A stretch of 16,914 nt of DNA from Chroococcidiopsidaceae cyanobacterium CP_BM_RX_35 (GCA_019242465.1 JAFAVL010000545.1:1-16914); one strand, 5' to 3'; positions 1 through 7,125 are shown, counted from the first letter of the stretch. The notes: generated from the sequence alone by a model not told the origin. Numbers and translations are program-made.

Positions 1-1610
1 CCTACTAGGGCAATTCGCTGTCCTGGTTTGACCGAGAGACTAAAGTTGGAAATCAAGGGAGGGGCAATCCGGTTGTAGCCAAACGTGACGTTCTGCAACT
101 CGACATATCCCTGTAGCCGAGGAAGAGGAGAGGGGGAGAGGGGGAGACAAGGGGAAATCCCCCTCTCTCCCCCTCTCCCCCTCTCCTCCACTTGCGGATC
201 TACTGGGTTGCGTAAGACATCATCCAAGCGATTCAGACTGCCTTCTACTTCTTGAAGGTCACTCCCAAGATTGACGAGGCTGTTGACAGGCTCCAGAAAG
301 CTTTGCATCAGGCTCTGGAAAGCCACCAGCATCCCAATGCTTAGGTGTCCATCTATCACCCGGAGTCCACCCAGGACCAAAACTAGCATAGACGTAATAG
401 CGGATAGGAACGAGGGCAAGACACCGAGAGTCTGGTTGGTCACATCCATCTCCTGCCGAGCGTTAATTGCCTTGGCATAGTAACCTGCCCATCGGGAAAA
501 GAAATCTGACTCTAACCCAGATGCCTTCAACGTTTCCATACTCTGGAGTCCAGAAATGGACACCCCACTCACTTTTCCTTGCTCCTGCATCAATCTCATG
601 TTGACATCCACACGCCACCGAGATACCCACTGCAAGGTCACGAGATTCACTGCGACAAAGGCTATCCCAATCGAGGTTAAGATCGCGTCGTATTGCAGCA
701 TGACCAGTGCATAAAAAATCACCATCACTACAGCAATAACTGTGGTGGCTAACTTCCCGGAAAGAATGCTAGCTAAGCTATCGTTGAGACGGACGCGGCT
801 GCTAATTTCTCCAGCAAACCGTTGAGCATAAAAACCAACAGGCAATCGCAGGATGTGCCATAGGAAGCGACTGGACATGCCCACAGACAGCTTGATCTTC
901 ATCCGACGGAGAAACTGCAACTGTAGTAGTGTCAAAAAACCACTAAGTACGGCGGTGAAAATTATTCCCAAAAGCAGTGGGCGTAGCCAGTCGTCCCTGC
1001 CTTGAACTAGAACATTGTCCACAAATACCTGGGAGAACACTGGCATCGCCAGCCCAGGAATCACGAGTAGGAATCCTGCTAGGATGCAATAGGCAAGTAC
1101 CCCAACGGACCCTTGCAGCCGTTCCCATAGAGCCAGGATAGTGCTAGGTTTGCGTCCACCTGGTTTAAATTCCGAACCTGGTTCTAGAACCAGTACAACA
1201 CCCGTGTATGCCTCATCAAATTCTTGCAAAGAAACGGTTCGTGGTCCGGTGGCAGGGTCATTGAGATAAACTCTCTCTTTGCTAAATCCTTCTACAACTA
1301 GGAAATGATTAAAGTTCCAAAAGACAATATAGGGACAGTACAGTTGCCGCAGGCCATCCAACTCCGTCTTAAAGCCTTTAACCTTCAGTCCGTAGCCCTT
1401 AGCAGCGTTCAGGATATTGGTTGCCTTACTCCCGTCCCGCGATACGCCGCACTCTTGACGGAGTTGCGCCAAGGGAACAATCCGACCGTAGTAACCGAGA
1501 ATGATTCCTAGAGCGGCGGCACCACATTCTACCGCCTCCATTTGGAGAAGAGTGGGGGTACGACGCCGAATGCTCTTAACCTTATGCCGAGCCTGCAGGT
1601 TTCGCCACAT
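1..1610 (-). CDS. Peptidase-containing ABC transporter for GG-leader peptides (partial, NHLM/LanT type)
   Basis: This inner-membrane exporter should cut leader peptides after a double-glycine motif and pump out the product. The reading frame is open from the ATG at 1610 to the window edge (536 codons). Residues about 15-140 are a C39 peptidase: Cys29 in VECGAAAL, His102 in NHFLVVEG and Asp118 in NDP are the expected catalytic triad. A transmembrane region follows from about 168 to 450. The nucleotide-binding domain starts near 499, and the window ends inside the Walker A approach (IALVG). The start lies one base after the stop of the HlyD gene, so translation is probably coupled. A palindromic 66-bp repeat adds about 22 residues in frame between the membrane and ATPase domains (124-189). 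The C39 layout and HlyD partner fit NHLM-type bacteriocin exporters. The family call is firm; the substrate is inferred from the GG-leader peptides in this window. Confidence 0.93.
   Translation of the reverse strand, partial: MWRNLQARHKVKSIRRRTPTLLQMEAVECGAAALGIILGYYGRIVPLAQLRQECGVSRDGSKATNILNAAKGYGLKVKGFKTELDGLRQLYCPYIVFWNFNHFLVVEGFSKERVYLNDPATGPRTVSLQEFDEAYTGVVLVLEPGSEFKPGGRKPSTILALWERLQGSVGVLAYCILAGFLLVIPGLAMPVFSQVFVDNVLVQGRDDWLRPLLLGIIFTAVLSGFLTLLQLQFLRRMKIKLSVGMSSRFLWHILRLPVGFYAQRFAGEISSRVRLNDSLASILSGKLATTVIAVVMVIFYALVMLQYDAILTSIGIAFVAVNLVTLQWVSRWRVDVNMRLMQEQGKVSGVSISGLQSMETLKASGLESDFFSRWAGYYAKAINARQEMDVTNQTLGVLPSFLSAITSMLVLVLGGLRVIDGHLSIGMLVAFQSLMQSFLEPVNSLVNLGSDLQEVEGSLNRLDDVLRNPVDPQVEERGRGGERGISPCLPLSPSPLPRLQGYVELQNVTFGYNRIAPPLISNFSLSVKPGQRIALV
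124..189. repeat. 66-bp purine/pyrimidine palindrome inserted in frame in the transporter gene
   Basis: Positions 124-154 pair with 159-189 around the loop AAAT (28 of 31 positions complementary). One arm is made of GGGGGAGA units, the other of CCCCCTCT units. It is 66 bases, a multiple of three, and reads without a stop in the transporter frame as a Gly/Arg-rich then Pro/Ser/Leu-rich segment, residues about 475-496. It falls in the linker between membrane and ATPase domains, where extra residues should be tolerated. Similar polypurine hairpins occur as dispersed repeats in cyanobacterial genomes (recollection, not searched). Confidence 0.8.
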
Positions 1611-1611
1611 A

Positions 1612-3048
1612 TTAATCAATGCCACTCCAAGACCTGAGTATGGGAAAGACAAAGGAGATAGGGGCTCGTTCCTCTACAGTGACTCGCACAGAGGTCGTCG
1701 TTCCAGGAGACATTTGTAGTCGTGGACCCTTAGAAGAAGACCATAGATAACCGCTAAAGGTTGAGGTGTCCGGCTGCAGTTGGGCGAAAACTTCGAGCTG
1801 AGGATCGTGGGACATTAGGCTTTGCACAAGTTCCGAATTGCCCACCAAGCTAGAAGCGCCCTCTCTAGTAACAGGGAAAGCTGAGACACCGGTGACAGCA
1901 CCGACAATGCCACCAAATCTTTCCCGCTTCACGGTGGTAGGGGTGATTTGCACCTTCATACCCTTTTGCACCTTCTTACCATCTCCAACTGGAAAAAAGG
2001 CGACGCTAGCTAGCTTGCCAGATGGTTCCTGCGCCTCTATGGAGCCTAGGCGGAACCCCGGACTTAAGATTTGCCCAGGAGTTGCAGTAATTTCTAGAAT
2101 GCGTCCTGAGTACTTACTGATAATTTGACTGTCTTTAGATTGCAGTTCTAATTGACCTATGGTCCTTTGCACCTCCTGAATCTGATTTTGCCGGGTAGTT
2201 GAAGATGCAAAATTTTGTTCAGCTAGACTTTTTCCCTTAGTGTCTAATTCTCGCAACTGAGCTTTAAAGTCGGAGATTTGACTGAGGTTCTCCCGGTAAG
2301 ATTTTTCTGCCTCAACTTGCTTGACGTCCAGTTCCTTCAACTGGTCTTCGAGGTCGGCAATTTTTTTGATGCCATCTAGATAAGTCTGTTCTGCCTCCAG
2401 AAGTGCATCACTTGAGATTGCCCCAACAGCCTTCAAACTTCTGCGCCTCTCCAGTCTGTCCTTGAGAGTAGGTGCCAGGGCAAGAGATTCTTGTAGGCGT
2501 TGCTTTAGGTTCTGCTGCTCGTGTGCAATAGCACCTATGCCTTTATCCTTGAGAATAGGAGTCAGAGCCTGAGCTTCTTGTATGCGTTGCTGTAAGTTCT
2601 GCCGCTGCTGCTGAATCTCCCTTTGTTCCAGTTCGCTGCGTTGACTTTGGAGTGAGCTAGCATCTTGATTTTGGGCTTGTAATTCTGCTAGCTTAGCGCG
2701 TTGCTGTTGCAGTTGCTTCTGGATGTCAGCTTTGTCGAGCTTTGCTAGCACCTCTCCTTTTCTAACGAAGTCCCCGACATGTACATTAATCGCTAGCAAT
2801 TGACCAGAACTGGGCGACTCAACATTCACAACCTTGCTTGGGTAAATGAGCACTCCTTGACCCGTGACAACGATTGGGATTCTGCCCACAATACTCCAGG
2901 CCAGTCCTGCTGTTACCAAGGAGCCTAGGGCAACCAAAGGTAGCCATTTCTTGGGACTGACGATTTGCATGATTTGATCTAGCCGTTCAGGGGAAGATGA
3001 ACGCTCTAGAGCCTCTTTTCGGAATAGATTGCTCTTTTGGGTAACCAT
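1612..3048 (-). CDS. HlyD-family membrane fusion protein of a bacteriocin exporter (NHLM type)
   Basis: This periplasmic adaptor works with the ABC transporter encoded one base downstream to carry the exported peptide across the cell envelope. It has 478 residues: a short cytoplasmic N-terminus, one membrane anchor at about 35-55, the first half of a lipoyl domain (VNVESPSSGQLLAINVHVGD, about 73-92), a long Gln/Glu-rich coiled-coil hairpin (about 100-305), the second lipoyl half (ISKYSGRILEITATPGQIL) and a beta-barrel region. The N-terminal layout is typical of NHLM-system secretion proteins. Part of the coiled coil is a tandem duplication of 29 residues (DNA copies 2461-2518 and 2548-2605, about 80% identical). 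A weak GGATGG lies before the ATG. The gene sits 182 bases after the cyclic-nucleotide-domain gene and could be in one operon with it. Confidence 0.9.
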   Translation of the reverse strand: MVTQKSNLFRKEALERSSSPERLDQIMQIVSPKKWLPLVALGSLVTAGLAWSIVGRIPIVVTGQGVLIYPSKVVNVESPSSGQLLAINVHVGDFVRKGEVLAKLDKADIQKQLQQQRAKLAELQAQNQDASSLQSQRSELEQREIQQQRQNLQQRIQEAQALTPILKDKGIGAIAHEQQNLKQRLQESLALAPTLKDRLERRRSLKAVGAISSDALLEAEQTYLDGIKKIADLEDQLKELDVKQVEAEKSYRENLSQISDFKAQLRELDTKGKSLAEQNFASSTTRQNQIQEVQRTIGQLELQSKDSQIISKYSGRILEITATPGQILSPGFRLGSIEAQEPSGKLASVAFFPVGDGKKVQKGMKVQITPTTVKRERFGGIVGAVTGVSAFPVTREGASSLVGNSELVQSLMSHDPQLEVFAQLQPDTSTFSGYLWSSSKGPRLQMSPGTTTSVRVTVEERAPISFVFPILRSWSGID

Positions 3049-3230
3049 TTAATACCATCCCAATTTGAAAAAATCTGCAGCTAGAGGATTGCCTCTAATA
3101 CTGCCTTTGTTAGCGAAATTAGTTAAAATACCCGCGAAATGCGTTCTTTTAAGGAATGCAAGTCATAAAATATCCGTAAACTGAACAAAAACGTTGAGTT
3201 TATAGATGTGCTGCTGAAAAGGGGTTGAAC

Positions 3231-4328
3231 TTAACGCCCCCGAATCTTCTTCAGCATCCACTCAAATCTGGTTCCAGCTAGCGCCATTTGAGCCAAAAAA
3301 TCGCAACTCAGTTCATTGTCATATTGGCAGTCATCATCCAGCGACTGACCTGTGTCATATCTCAGCCTCCCGTAGCCGAGCCGACTAATTATTCCTTGCT
3401 GTTTGTCAGCCAGCAAAACCGCAAGGACTCGATAAAAACGGGCAGCAAAACCCACATCTTGCAGCAGCTTTGCAGCCAATCGCCATCGGGGAATCGACAA
3501 TACCAGGGAGCTTTCGATCGCCTTCACGGTGGTGATAGACCCAACTACCTCTACAAAGGGTGTTTCTCCAACTATGTCGCCTTTCGATAATCTAGCGAAC
3601 TCCCGTTCCGAAGTTTCGCTACCTTCCAAGCTCGAAAAGGCACGGGACAAGGAATTGCTATGATCCTCACACACAGAAACTGTCATTTTTCCATCTAGTA
3701 GGATATACAGTGCTTCGACAGGTCTTCCTGCTTGAATGAGGACTGTACCAGCGGCAATTCTTTGAGCACTGCCTCCAGAAATCATCCAATCAATATCGCT
3801 GTCGTGCAATTCCCCAAAAACAAATAGAATTTCTTTCAACTGAGGCTGACCTAGAACGAGTGTACTATGTCCCACCTGGCTGACTATTCTCTCCAATCTG
3901 TCTGCAAGCAAAATCGCACTTGCCCGATAAAGATGGGCAGCAAAACTCACATCCTCTTGCAGTTTTGTTGTTAATTGTTGTTGTGGAACCGACAGTATCA
4001 ACGACTTTTCGATCGCCTTAACAGTTGTAGAGGACAGAGGAGCCTCTAAAAAAGGCATTTCTCCTACCATCTCACCACTAGATAATCTGGCGATTTCACG
4101 CCCCGACATCTCGCCACCTTCTAGGGCAGCGAAGGCGCGACCCAGAGGATTGTTGTTAGGTTGAGAGACGAAAACTGTCAATGCTCCATCTAATAAAATG
4201 TAGAGCGCCTCGACAGGTTCTCCTTGACGGATGAGAACTGTTCCGGCGGCAATTTCTTCTCTAGTACCTGTTGCGAGCATCCAGTCAATGTCGTTATTAC
4301 TAAGTTCCTTTAGTAGGACTTCTGTCAT
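3231..4328 (-). CDS. Tandem cyclic-nucleotide-binding-fold protein next to the exporter
   Basis: The 365-residue protein contains two copies of a CAP/cNMP-type beta-barrel domain, about 10-150 and 175-320, joined by a near-identical stretch (each has IAAGTVLI, PVEALYILLDG, and a GExPF cassette). It has no helix-turn-helix, kinase or membrane segment, so it probably senses a ligand or docks to a partner rather than binding DNA. In both copies the cassette after GE lacks the arginine that normally binds the cyclic phosphate (LSSTTVKA, GSITTVKA), so cNMP binding is doubtful. The C-terminal 40 residues are acidic, then basic. A good GGGAG lies 8 bases before the ATG. It is the first gene of the exporter strand. 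Cyclic-nucleotide-fold domains also occur in NHLM-type exporters, which fits a role in the transport machine (inference). Confidence 0.82.
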   Translation of the reverse strand: MTEVLLKELSNNDIDWMLATGTREEIAAGTVLIRQGEPVEALYILLDGALTVFVSQPNNNPLGRAFAALEGGEMSGREIARLSSGEMVGEMPFLEAPLSSTTVKAIEKSLILSVPQQQLTTKLQEDVSFAAHLYRASAILLADRLERIVSQVGHSTLVLGQPQLKEILFVFGELHDSDIDWMISGGSAQRIAAGTVLIQAGRPVEALYILLDGKMTVSVCEDHSNSLSRAFSSLEGSETSEREFARLSKGDIVGETPFVEVVGSITTVKAIESSLVLSIPRWRLAAKLLQDVGFAARFYRVLAVLLADKQQGIISRLGYGRLRYDTGQSLDDDCQYDNELSCDFLAQMALAGTRFEWMLKKIRGR

Positions 4329-4419
4329 GAGTTAACTCCCTGATATTCAGTAAGAGCGGGAGAGTGTTTTTCGGCTTTGCAAGTGTCCCAATCCCAATGC
4401 TATGTATCCCTTCATCCAA

Positions 4420-4449
4420 CTCATAAGACTAACTTTTTGGGTTTATGCA
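4420..4449 (-). promoter_or_regulatory. Promoter-like TGCATA-18-TATGAG module, weaker copy
   Basis: On the minus strand TGCATA (4444-4449) is followed after exactly 18 bases by TATGAG (4420-4425), 91 bases before the cyclic-nucleotide-domain gene. It lacks the CCC that stronger copies have before the second box, so it could be chance. Confidence 0.35.
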
Positions 4450-4507
4450 GCCTGTCAAGGGACAAACGCACAAAACCTTGAGGAAGGCAGGAGCGGTGGC
4501 AGAGCGG

Positions 4508-4530
4508 TAGGCAAGTGTTTGCCTTGCCTA
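4508..4530 (-). terminator. Hairpin after the 61-residue gene
   Basis: TAGGCAAG (4508-4515) and CTTGCCTA (4523-4530) form a perfect 8-bp stem with a 7-base loop, five bases past the stop of the minus-strand gene. No T-run follows, so it may be a 3' stabiliser rather than an intrinsic terminator. Confidence 0.4.
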
Positions 4531-4535
4531 GAACT

Positions 4536-4721
4536 CTAATCTTGTTTAATCCATCGTCCAACCAAGCGCAGACGTTCTCCATCAAATTCTTTTACCCAAG
4601 TCAGTGAAAGCTTGGGACGGTTATTCTTGGAATTTCGAGTTAGAGAAATTTCTGACAAAACCTCTGGCTGTGGGAGAGACGCAGAAGAGCTATAAGTCTC
4701 TGAGAGTTTCTCTTTCAACAT
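4536..4721 (-). CDS. Small protein of 61 residues, unknown function
   Basis: I do not recognise a named family. The gene looks real: TAGGAG lies 8 bases before the ATG, a promoter-like module lies 56 bases upstream, and a hairpin follows the stop. The N-terminal half is polar and Ser/Glu-rich (LSETYSSSASLPQPEV). The C-terminal half is basic and aromatic (LSLTWVKEFDGERLRLVGRW) and could form a short beta-hairpin. It has no cysteine, no double-glycine motif and no membrane segment, so it does not look like a GG-leader precursor. It is divergent from the 107-residue membrane protein gene, and both have the same upstream module, so they are probably co-regulated. It could be a small regulator, an accessory peptide or an unusual precursor; nothing in the sequence decides this. 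Confidence 0.65.
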   Translation of the reverse strand: MLKEKLSETYSSSASLPQPEVLSEISLTRNSKNNRPKLSLTWVKEFDGERLRLVGRWIKQD

Positions 4722-4777
4722 TTTTATTCTCCTAGTTCACGGTTGGTAATTTGGGGCAACTCTACAGTTGTGTTTAT

Positions 4778-4807
4778 TCACTAGGGTGGTTTCTAGATTT
4801 TTATGCA
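4778..4807 (-). promoter_or_regulatory. Promoter-like TGCATA-18-TAGTGA module
   Basis: TGCATA on the minus strand (4802-4807), 18 bases ending in CCACCC, then TAGTGA (4778-4783). It ends 56 bases before the ATG of the 61-residue gene. It faces away from a matching copy at 4863-4892, giving a divergent promoter region. Confidence 0.55.
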
Positions 4808-4862
4808 GTAGCACGGCGTACCAGACTCTTGAGGAAATAATGAGATGTGACAATCCTAGAAC

Positions 4863-4892
4863 TGCATAAAAAGACAAAAGCTACCCTACTAA
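4863..4892 (+). promoter_or_regulatory. Promoter-like TGCATA-18-TACTAA module
   Basis: TGCATA (4863-4868), 18 bases ending in CTACCC, then TACTAA (4887-4892). It ends 53 bases before the ATG of the 107-residue gene, the same distance as the copy before the 68-residue peptide gene. Confidence 0.6.
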
Positions 4893-4945
4893 GTGAGTGC
4901 AAGGCTATGTTTACTCATATCAAAATGACTTAAAAGGTAAAAACT

Positions 4946-5269
4946 ATGAATATCTTTGACCTGCTAATTGGCTCTACCGCGCAACAAGATACTGTAACTT
5001 CATTGACTGAACAGCATTCTGATATTCCACCTGCATCTGGACTGCATCAAGCAGTAGCACCTATATCTGTATTGAATTACCTGAGTCTGGCTGCCATCCT
5101 ACTGGTATTAGCAGGAATGGTAGGAGTAGCTGTTCGAGCTGCTGAACTGAAACTTAAGAAGAAAGCTTCTCAACGTTCTGCCGAATCTGCCCCTGACTGC
5201 GTTGATCCAGCTCAAATTGAAATGCTGGAAAGGATATGGAAGATATCTCCTCAGAACGTAGAGGATTGA
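4946..5269 (+). CDS. Single-pass membrane protein of 107 residues, unknown function
   Basis: I do not recognise the family. The N-terminal 40 residues are polar. One hydrophobic segment spans about 44-64 (LSLAAILLVLAGMVGVAVRA), followed by a basic stretch (KLKKK) and a polar C-terminal tail of about 35 residues with one cysteine (PDCVD). By the positive-inside rule the tail should be cytoplasmic and the N-terminus outside. AAGG lies 8 bases before the ATG and the promoter-like module lies 53 bases upstream. It is divergent from the 61-residue gene. A role in immunity or as an exporter accessory is possible given the RiPP context, but this is inference from position only. Confidence 0.7.
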   Translation: MNIFDLLIGSTAQQDTVTSLTEQHSDIPPASGLHQAVAPISVLNYLSLAAILLVLAGMVGVAVRAAELKLKKKASQRSAESAPDCVDPAQIEMLERIWKISPQNVED

Positions 5270-5771
5270 CACTCCTATTTTGAATAGATGTTGCTATAAA
5301 TTATTCAATTTGAGTTTGGTTTAGGTGAAAGTTGTCCATCCTGTTAATGATGGGTCGCTCTCATGCTCACTGGTTGGCGTTGCTGAATAAACAGTGAATT
5401 AGCTGACCAGGGGAATTCTCCAAAATCCTAAATGGTGCATTAATAGTCGTACTGAATATCGTAATATCTCTTGAGGTTTTGAGTAACAAAGAGTTGCTTG
5501 ATGTAATCTAGCTAGATAATTTCTGAATTTTGAAGTTCATCCGAATCAGCTACAGTCAGATAGTTTTTTATCTTCTGGCAACCTTTCTACTGACTCTTTG
5601 ATCCCATTTATAATAGTTGTATAGCAAATTTCTGTAACTCTCTCGGTAGCTCTGAATTCCATATTATTTAAGTAAGTTTCTAAACGCTTTTTGGCTTAAA
5701 ATGACAACCTATAACTTTGCAAGATTCTTGTAAAAGGCGACTCGATGACTATTCAAGTGGTTTGACCAAAC
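5270..5771. other. Gene-free stretch, A/T-rich
   Basis: I see no convincing coding sequence on either strand. Around 5374-5400 the text GTTGGCGTTGCTGAATAAA resembles ends of cyanobacterial insertion sequences (recollection only), but I found no matching inverted partner. Confidence 0.4.
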
Positions 5772-5929
5772 AATTCGTAATTCGTAAATTTTGATGAAAA
5801 CTTTAGTTGTGGGATACAAGCCCGCTAATAAACGAACAAGGTTCGTCGAGACGCGAAGTGCGAGATCTAATAAGTCCAAGTTTTCAAACCCTCAACTTTA
5901 GTTGAGGAAACAATTACGAATTACGAATT
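5772..5929. repeat. 158-bp element with 16-bp inverted ends and an internal hairpin
   Basis: AATTCGTAATTCGTAA (5772-5787) is exactly complementary to TTACGAATTACGAATT (5914-5929). Inside, 5890-5907 is a near-perfect palindrome (CCTCAACT, TT, AGTTGAGG). A 35-codon reading frame runs from an ATG at 5794 to TAG at 5899 (starts MKTLVVGYKP); I cannot assign it. The internal hairpin resembles those at ends of IS200/IS605-type elements, so a degraded element or MITE is the best guess. Confidence 0.5.
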
Positions 5930-5950
5930 ATCTTAACGCTAGGTCAATGA

Positions 5951-5971
5951 CGATTACTGTAGCAGTAATCG
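5951..5971 (-). terminator. Hairpin directly after the 68-residue peptide gene
   Basis: CGATTACTG (5951-5959) and CAGTAATCG (5963-5971) form a perfect 9-bp stem with a 3-base loop, four bases past the minus-strand stop. The T-rich tract lies on the gene side, so intrinsic termination is better supported for the plus strand. Confidence 0.45.
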
Positions 5972-5975
5972 AGTT

Positions 5976-6182
5976 TTAAAAATGATGTCCAGCGTTAAAG
6001 GGCATGGGGAGAACCGGAGTAGGAGTGGGGATAACCGGAGTATGATTGACAAGTCCTGATCCCATCGAGTGAAGTTTGGTTTTTATAGGCTTATGATGGC
6101 CTTGACCACCGACAACACATTCTAAGTCTTCAGCAGACAATTCTTCAGACAATTCGTAAGCATCAACGTTCTTGGGTGACAT
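5976..6182 (-). CDS. GG-leader precursor-like peptide, His/Pro-rich core without cysteine
   Basis: A 68-residue peptide with the layout of a secreted RiPP or bacteriocin precursor. The leader (residues 1-26) has YELSEELSAEDLECVVGG, a classic acidic, amphipathic leader ending in Gly-Gly, as used by C39 peptidases such as the one encoded at 1-1610. The predicted 42-residue core has six histidines, with His-His pairs near both ends (QGHHKP and AGHHF), and a proline-rich middle (VIPTPTPVLPMPF). It contains no cysteine, so lanthionine formation is impossible; the only Cys (22) is in the leader. AAGGAAT precedes the ATG. A hairpin follows the stop, and a promoter-like module ends 53 bases upstream. 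It could be an unmodified bacteriocin, a metal-binding peptide, or a substrate for an enzyme outside the window. Confidence 0.78.
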   Translation of the reverse strand: MSPKNVDAYELSEELSAEDLECVVGGQGHHKPIKTKLHSMGSGLVNHTPVIPTPTPVLPMPFNAGHHF

Positions 6183-6235
6183 AACTATTCCTTCTTTCTA
6201 GTGGTTTTTACGAGCTTTGTTAGCCCTTCAGATTA

Positions 6236-6265
6236 TCATTACGTTGGCTTTTTAATTTGTATGCA
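6236..6265 (-). promoter_or_regulatory. Promoter-like TGCATA-18-TAATGA module
   Basis: Minus-strand TGCATA (6260-6265), 18 bases, then TAATGA (6236-6241). It ends 53 bases before the ATG of the 68-residue peptide gene. The bases before the second box are AACG rather than ACCC. The rest of the gap 6266-6525 shows nothing I can name. Confidence 0.45.
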
Positions 6266-6525
6266 AGTGCAACAATCATTGGAATATAAAACTGGATTAA
6301 GTGCTTGTTCTCTACGAGCTTTGTGTAAAAAGTCTATTGCTTAGCTTATCTATACGGTAAGGACGCGTTTGATTTCCAGTGGATCGATATTACTTTAAAT
6401 GAACTATTCGACAGTTTCATCGGTAAAGTTGATTGAACTTTCAAGGGGCTTTCTCAGGCTAACAACTGTTCACAATCTATTTAAGGACACTATATTGTAT
6501 TAAATCTATTCCTGGTTACTAGAAG

Positions 6526-6555
6526 TGCATAAAGCAGCAAAGGTCACCCTATAAC
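6526..6555 (+). promoter_or_regulatory. Orphan promoter-like TGCATA-18-TATAAC module
   Basis: TGCATA (6526-6531), 18 bases ending in GTCACCC, then TATAAC (6550-6555). The spacer is almost identical to the copy at 9845. It points to the right, but the next gene is on the other strand, so it would drive a short RNA or transcript antisense to the 69-residue peptide gene, or it is a relic. Confidence 0.5.
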
Positions 6556-6584
6556 CGGAACGAAAATTAAGATGCCAAATTGCC

Positions 6585-6604
6585 CTGTCTCAGTTTCGAG
6601 ACAG
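6585..6604. terminator. Hairpin between the orphan promoter module and the 69-residue gene
   Basis: CTGTCTC (6585-6591) and GAGACAG (6598-6604) form a perfect 7-bp stem with a 6-base loop. It lies 59 bases past the stop of the minus-strand peptide gene and about 30 bases after the plus-strand module. There is no clear T-run. Confidence 0.35.
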
Positions 6605-6663
6605 AGCGGTTTATTTAATCTATGGCAAGGAGACGCATCCCCTGTTTAAAGAGTCGATTTAAA

Positions 6664-6873
6664 TTACCAACCCCCGCCATAAACTCCATGATTTGGAAGC
6701 TGCTGAGCAATGCTTGCTGGCAGGTTAGTGAGTGTATTTTTTGGGTTTTTGAAATAGTTTGTGGCTACTTTTTGGATCGCTTGGTAAGGGTTATATAACC
6801 AACCAGCACCAGATACAACCTCTAATTCCTCACTAGATAATTCGGTAATCGCACTCTTCTTTTCTTCAGACAT
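6664..6873 (-). CDS. GG-type-leader precursor-like peptide, Asn/Tyr/Gln-rich core without cysteine
   Basis: A 69-residue peptide. Residues 1-23 form a leader (AITELSSEELEVVSGA) that ends in Gly-Ala, a known variant of the double-glycine site. It shares the ELS..ELE/DLE pattern with the 68-residue peptide and the Nif11 precursor in this window. The 46-residue core starts GWLYNPYQ, has several Asn, Gln and aromatic residues (VATNYFKNPKN), and ends VYGGGW. It has no cysteine, so no lanthionine can form. AAGGAG lies 8 bases before the ATG, and a promoter-like module ends 59 bases upstream. It probably feeds the same C39 exporter. It could be an unmodified class II-like bacteriocin or a signal peptide; the Gly-Gly-Gly-Trp end is distinctive. 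Confidence 0.76.
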   Translation of the reverse strand: MSEEKKSAITELSSEELEVVSGAGWLYNPYQAIQKVATNYFKNPKNTLTNLPASIAQQLPNHGVYGGGW

Positions 6874-6932
6874 GATGTCTACTCCTTGTTTTGTTTGGTG
6901 TTGTAAGCGTTTTGTTTTACCGCTCTGTTAAA

Positions 6933-6962
6933 TTAATAGGGCAGCCTCTACTTTTTTATGCA
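6933..6962 (-). promoter_or_regulatory. Promoter-like TGCATA-18-TATTAA module
   Basis: Minus-strand TGCATA (6957-6962), 18 bases ending in GCTGCCC, then TATTAA (6933-6938). It ends 59 bases before the ATG of the 69-residue gene. The match with the copy at 9845 continues downstream (TATTAAT, then AGAGCGGT a few bases later). Confidence 0.6.
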
Positions 6963-7125
6963 TTGCTTGGCTATAGCACGCAAAATTTTAAGTCGTTAAG
7001 ACTGAAAATTGGAAATGCTTGTGCTGTATGCCTTGAATCTGTCAGAACTGAGATCCTGACCTGGCACCCAGGCACGATTTCTGGTAGTGTGAATACCAAT
7101 CAAGTATTTGTACTCACATCTACCG

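Noticed and set aside
943..1128. Short minus-strand frame inside the transporter gene
   Set aside because: It is out of frame with the continuous transporter frame and has no features of its own.
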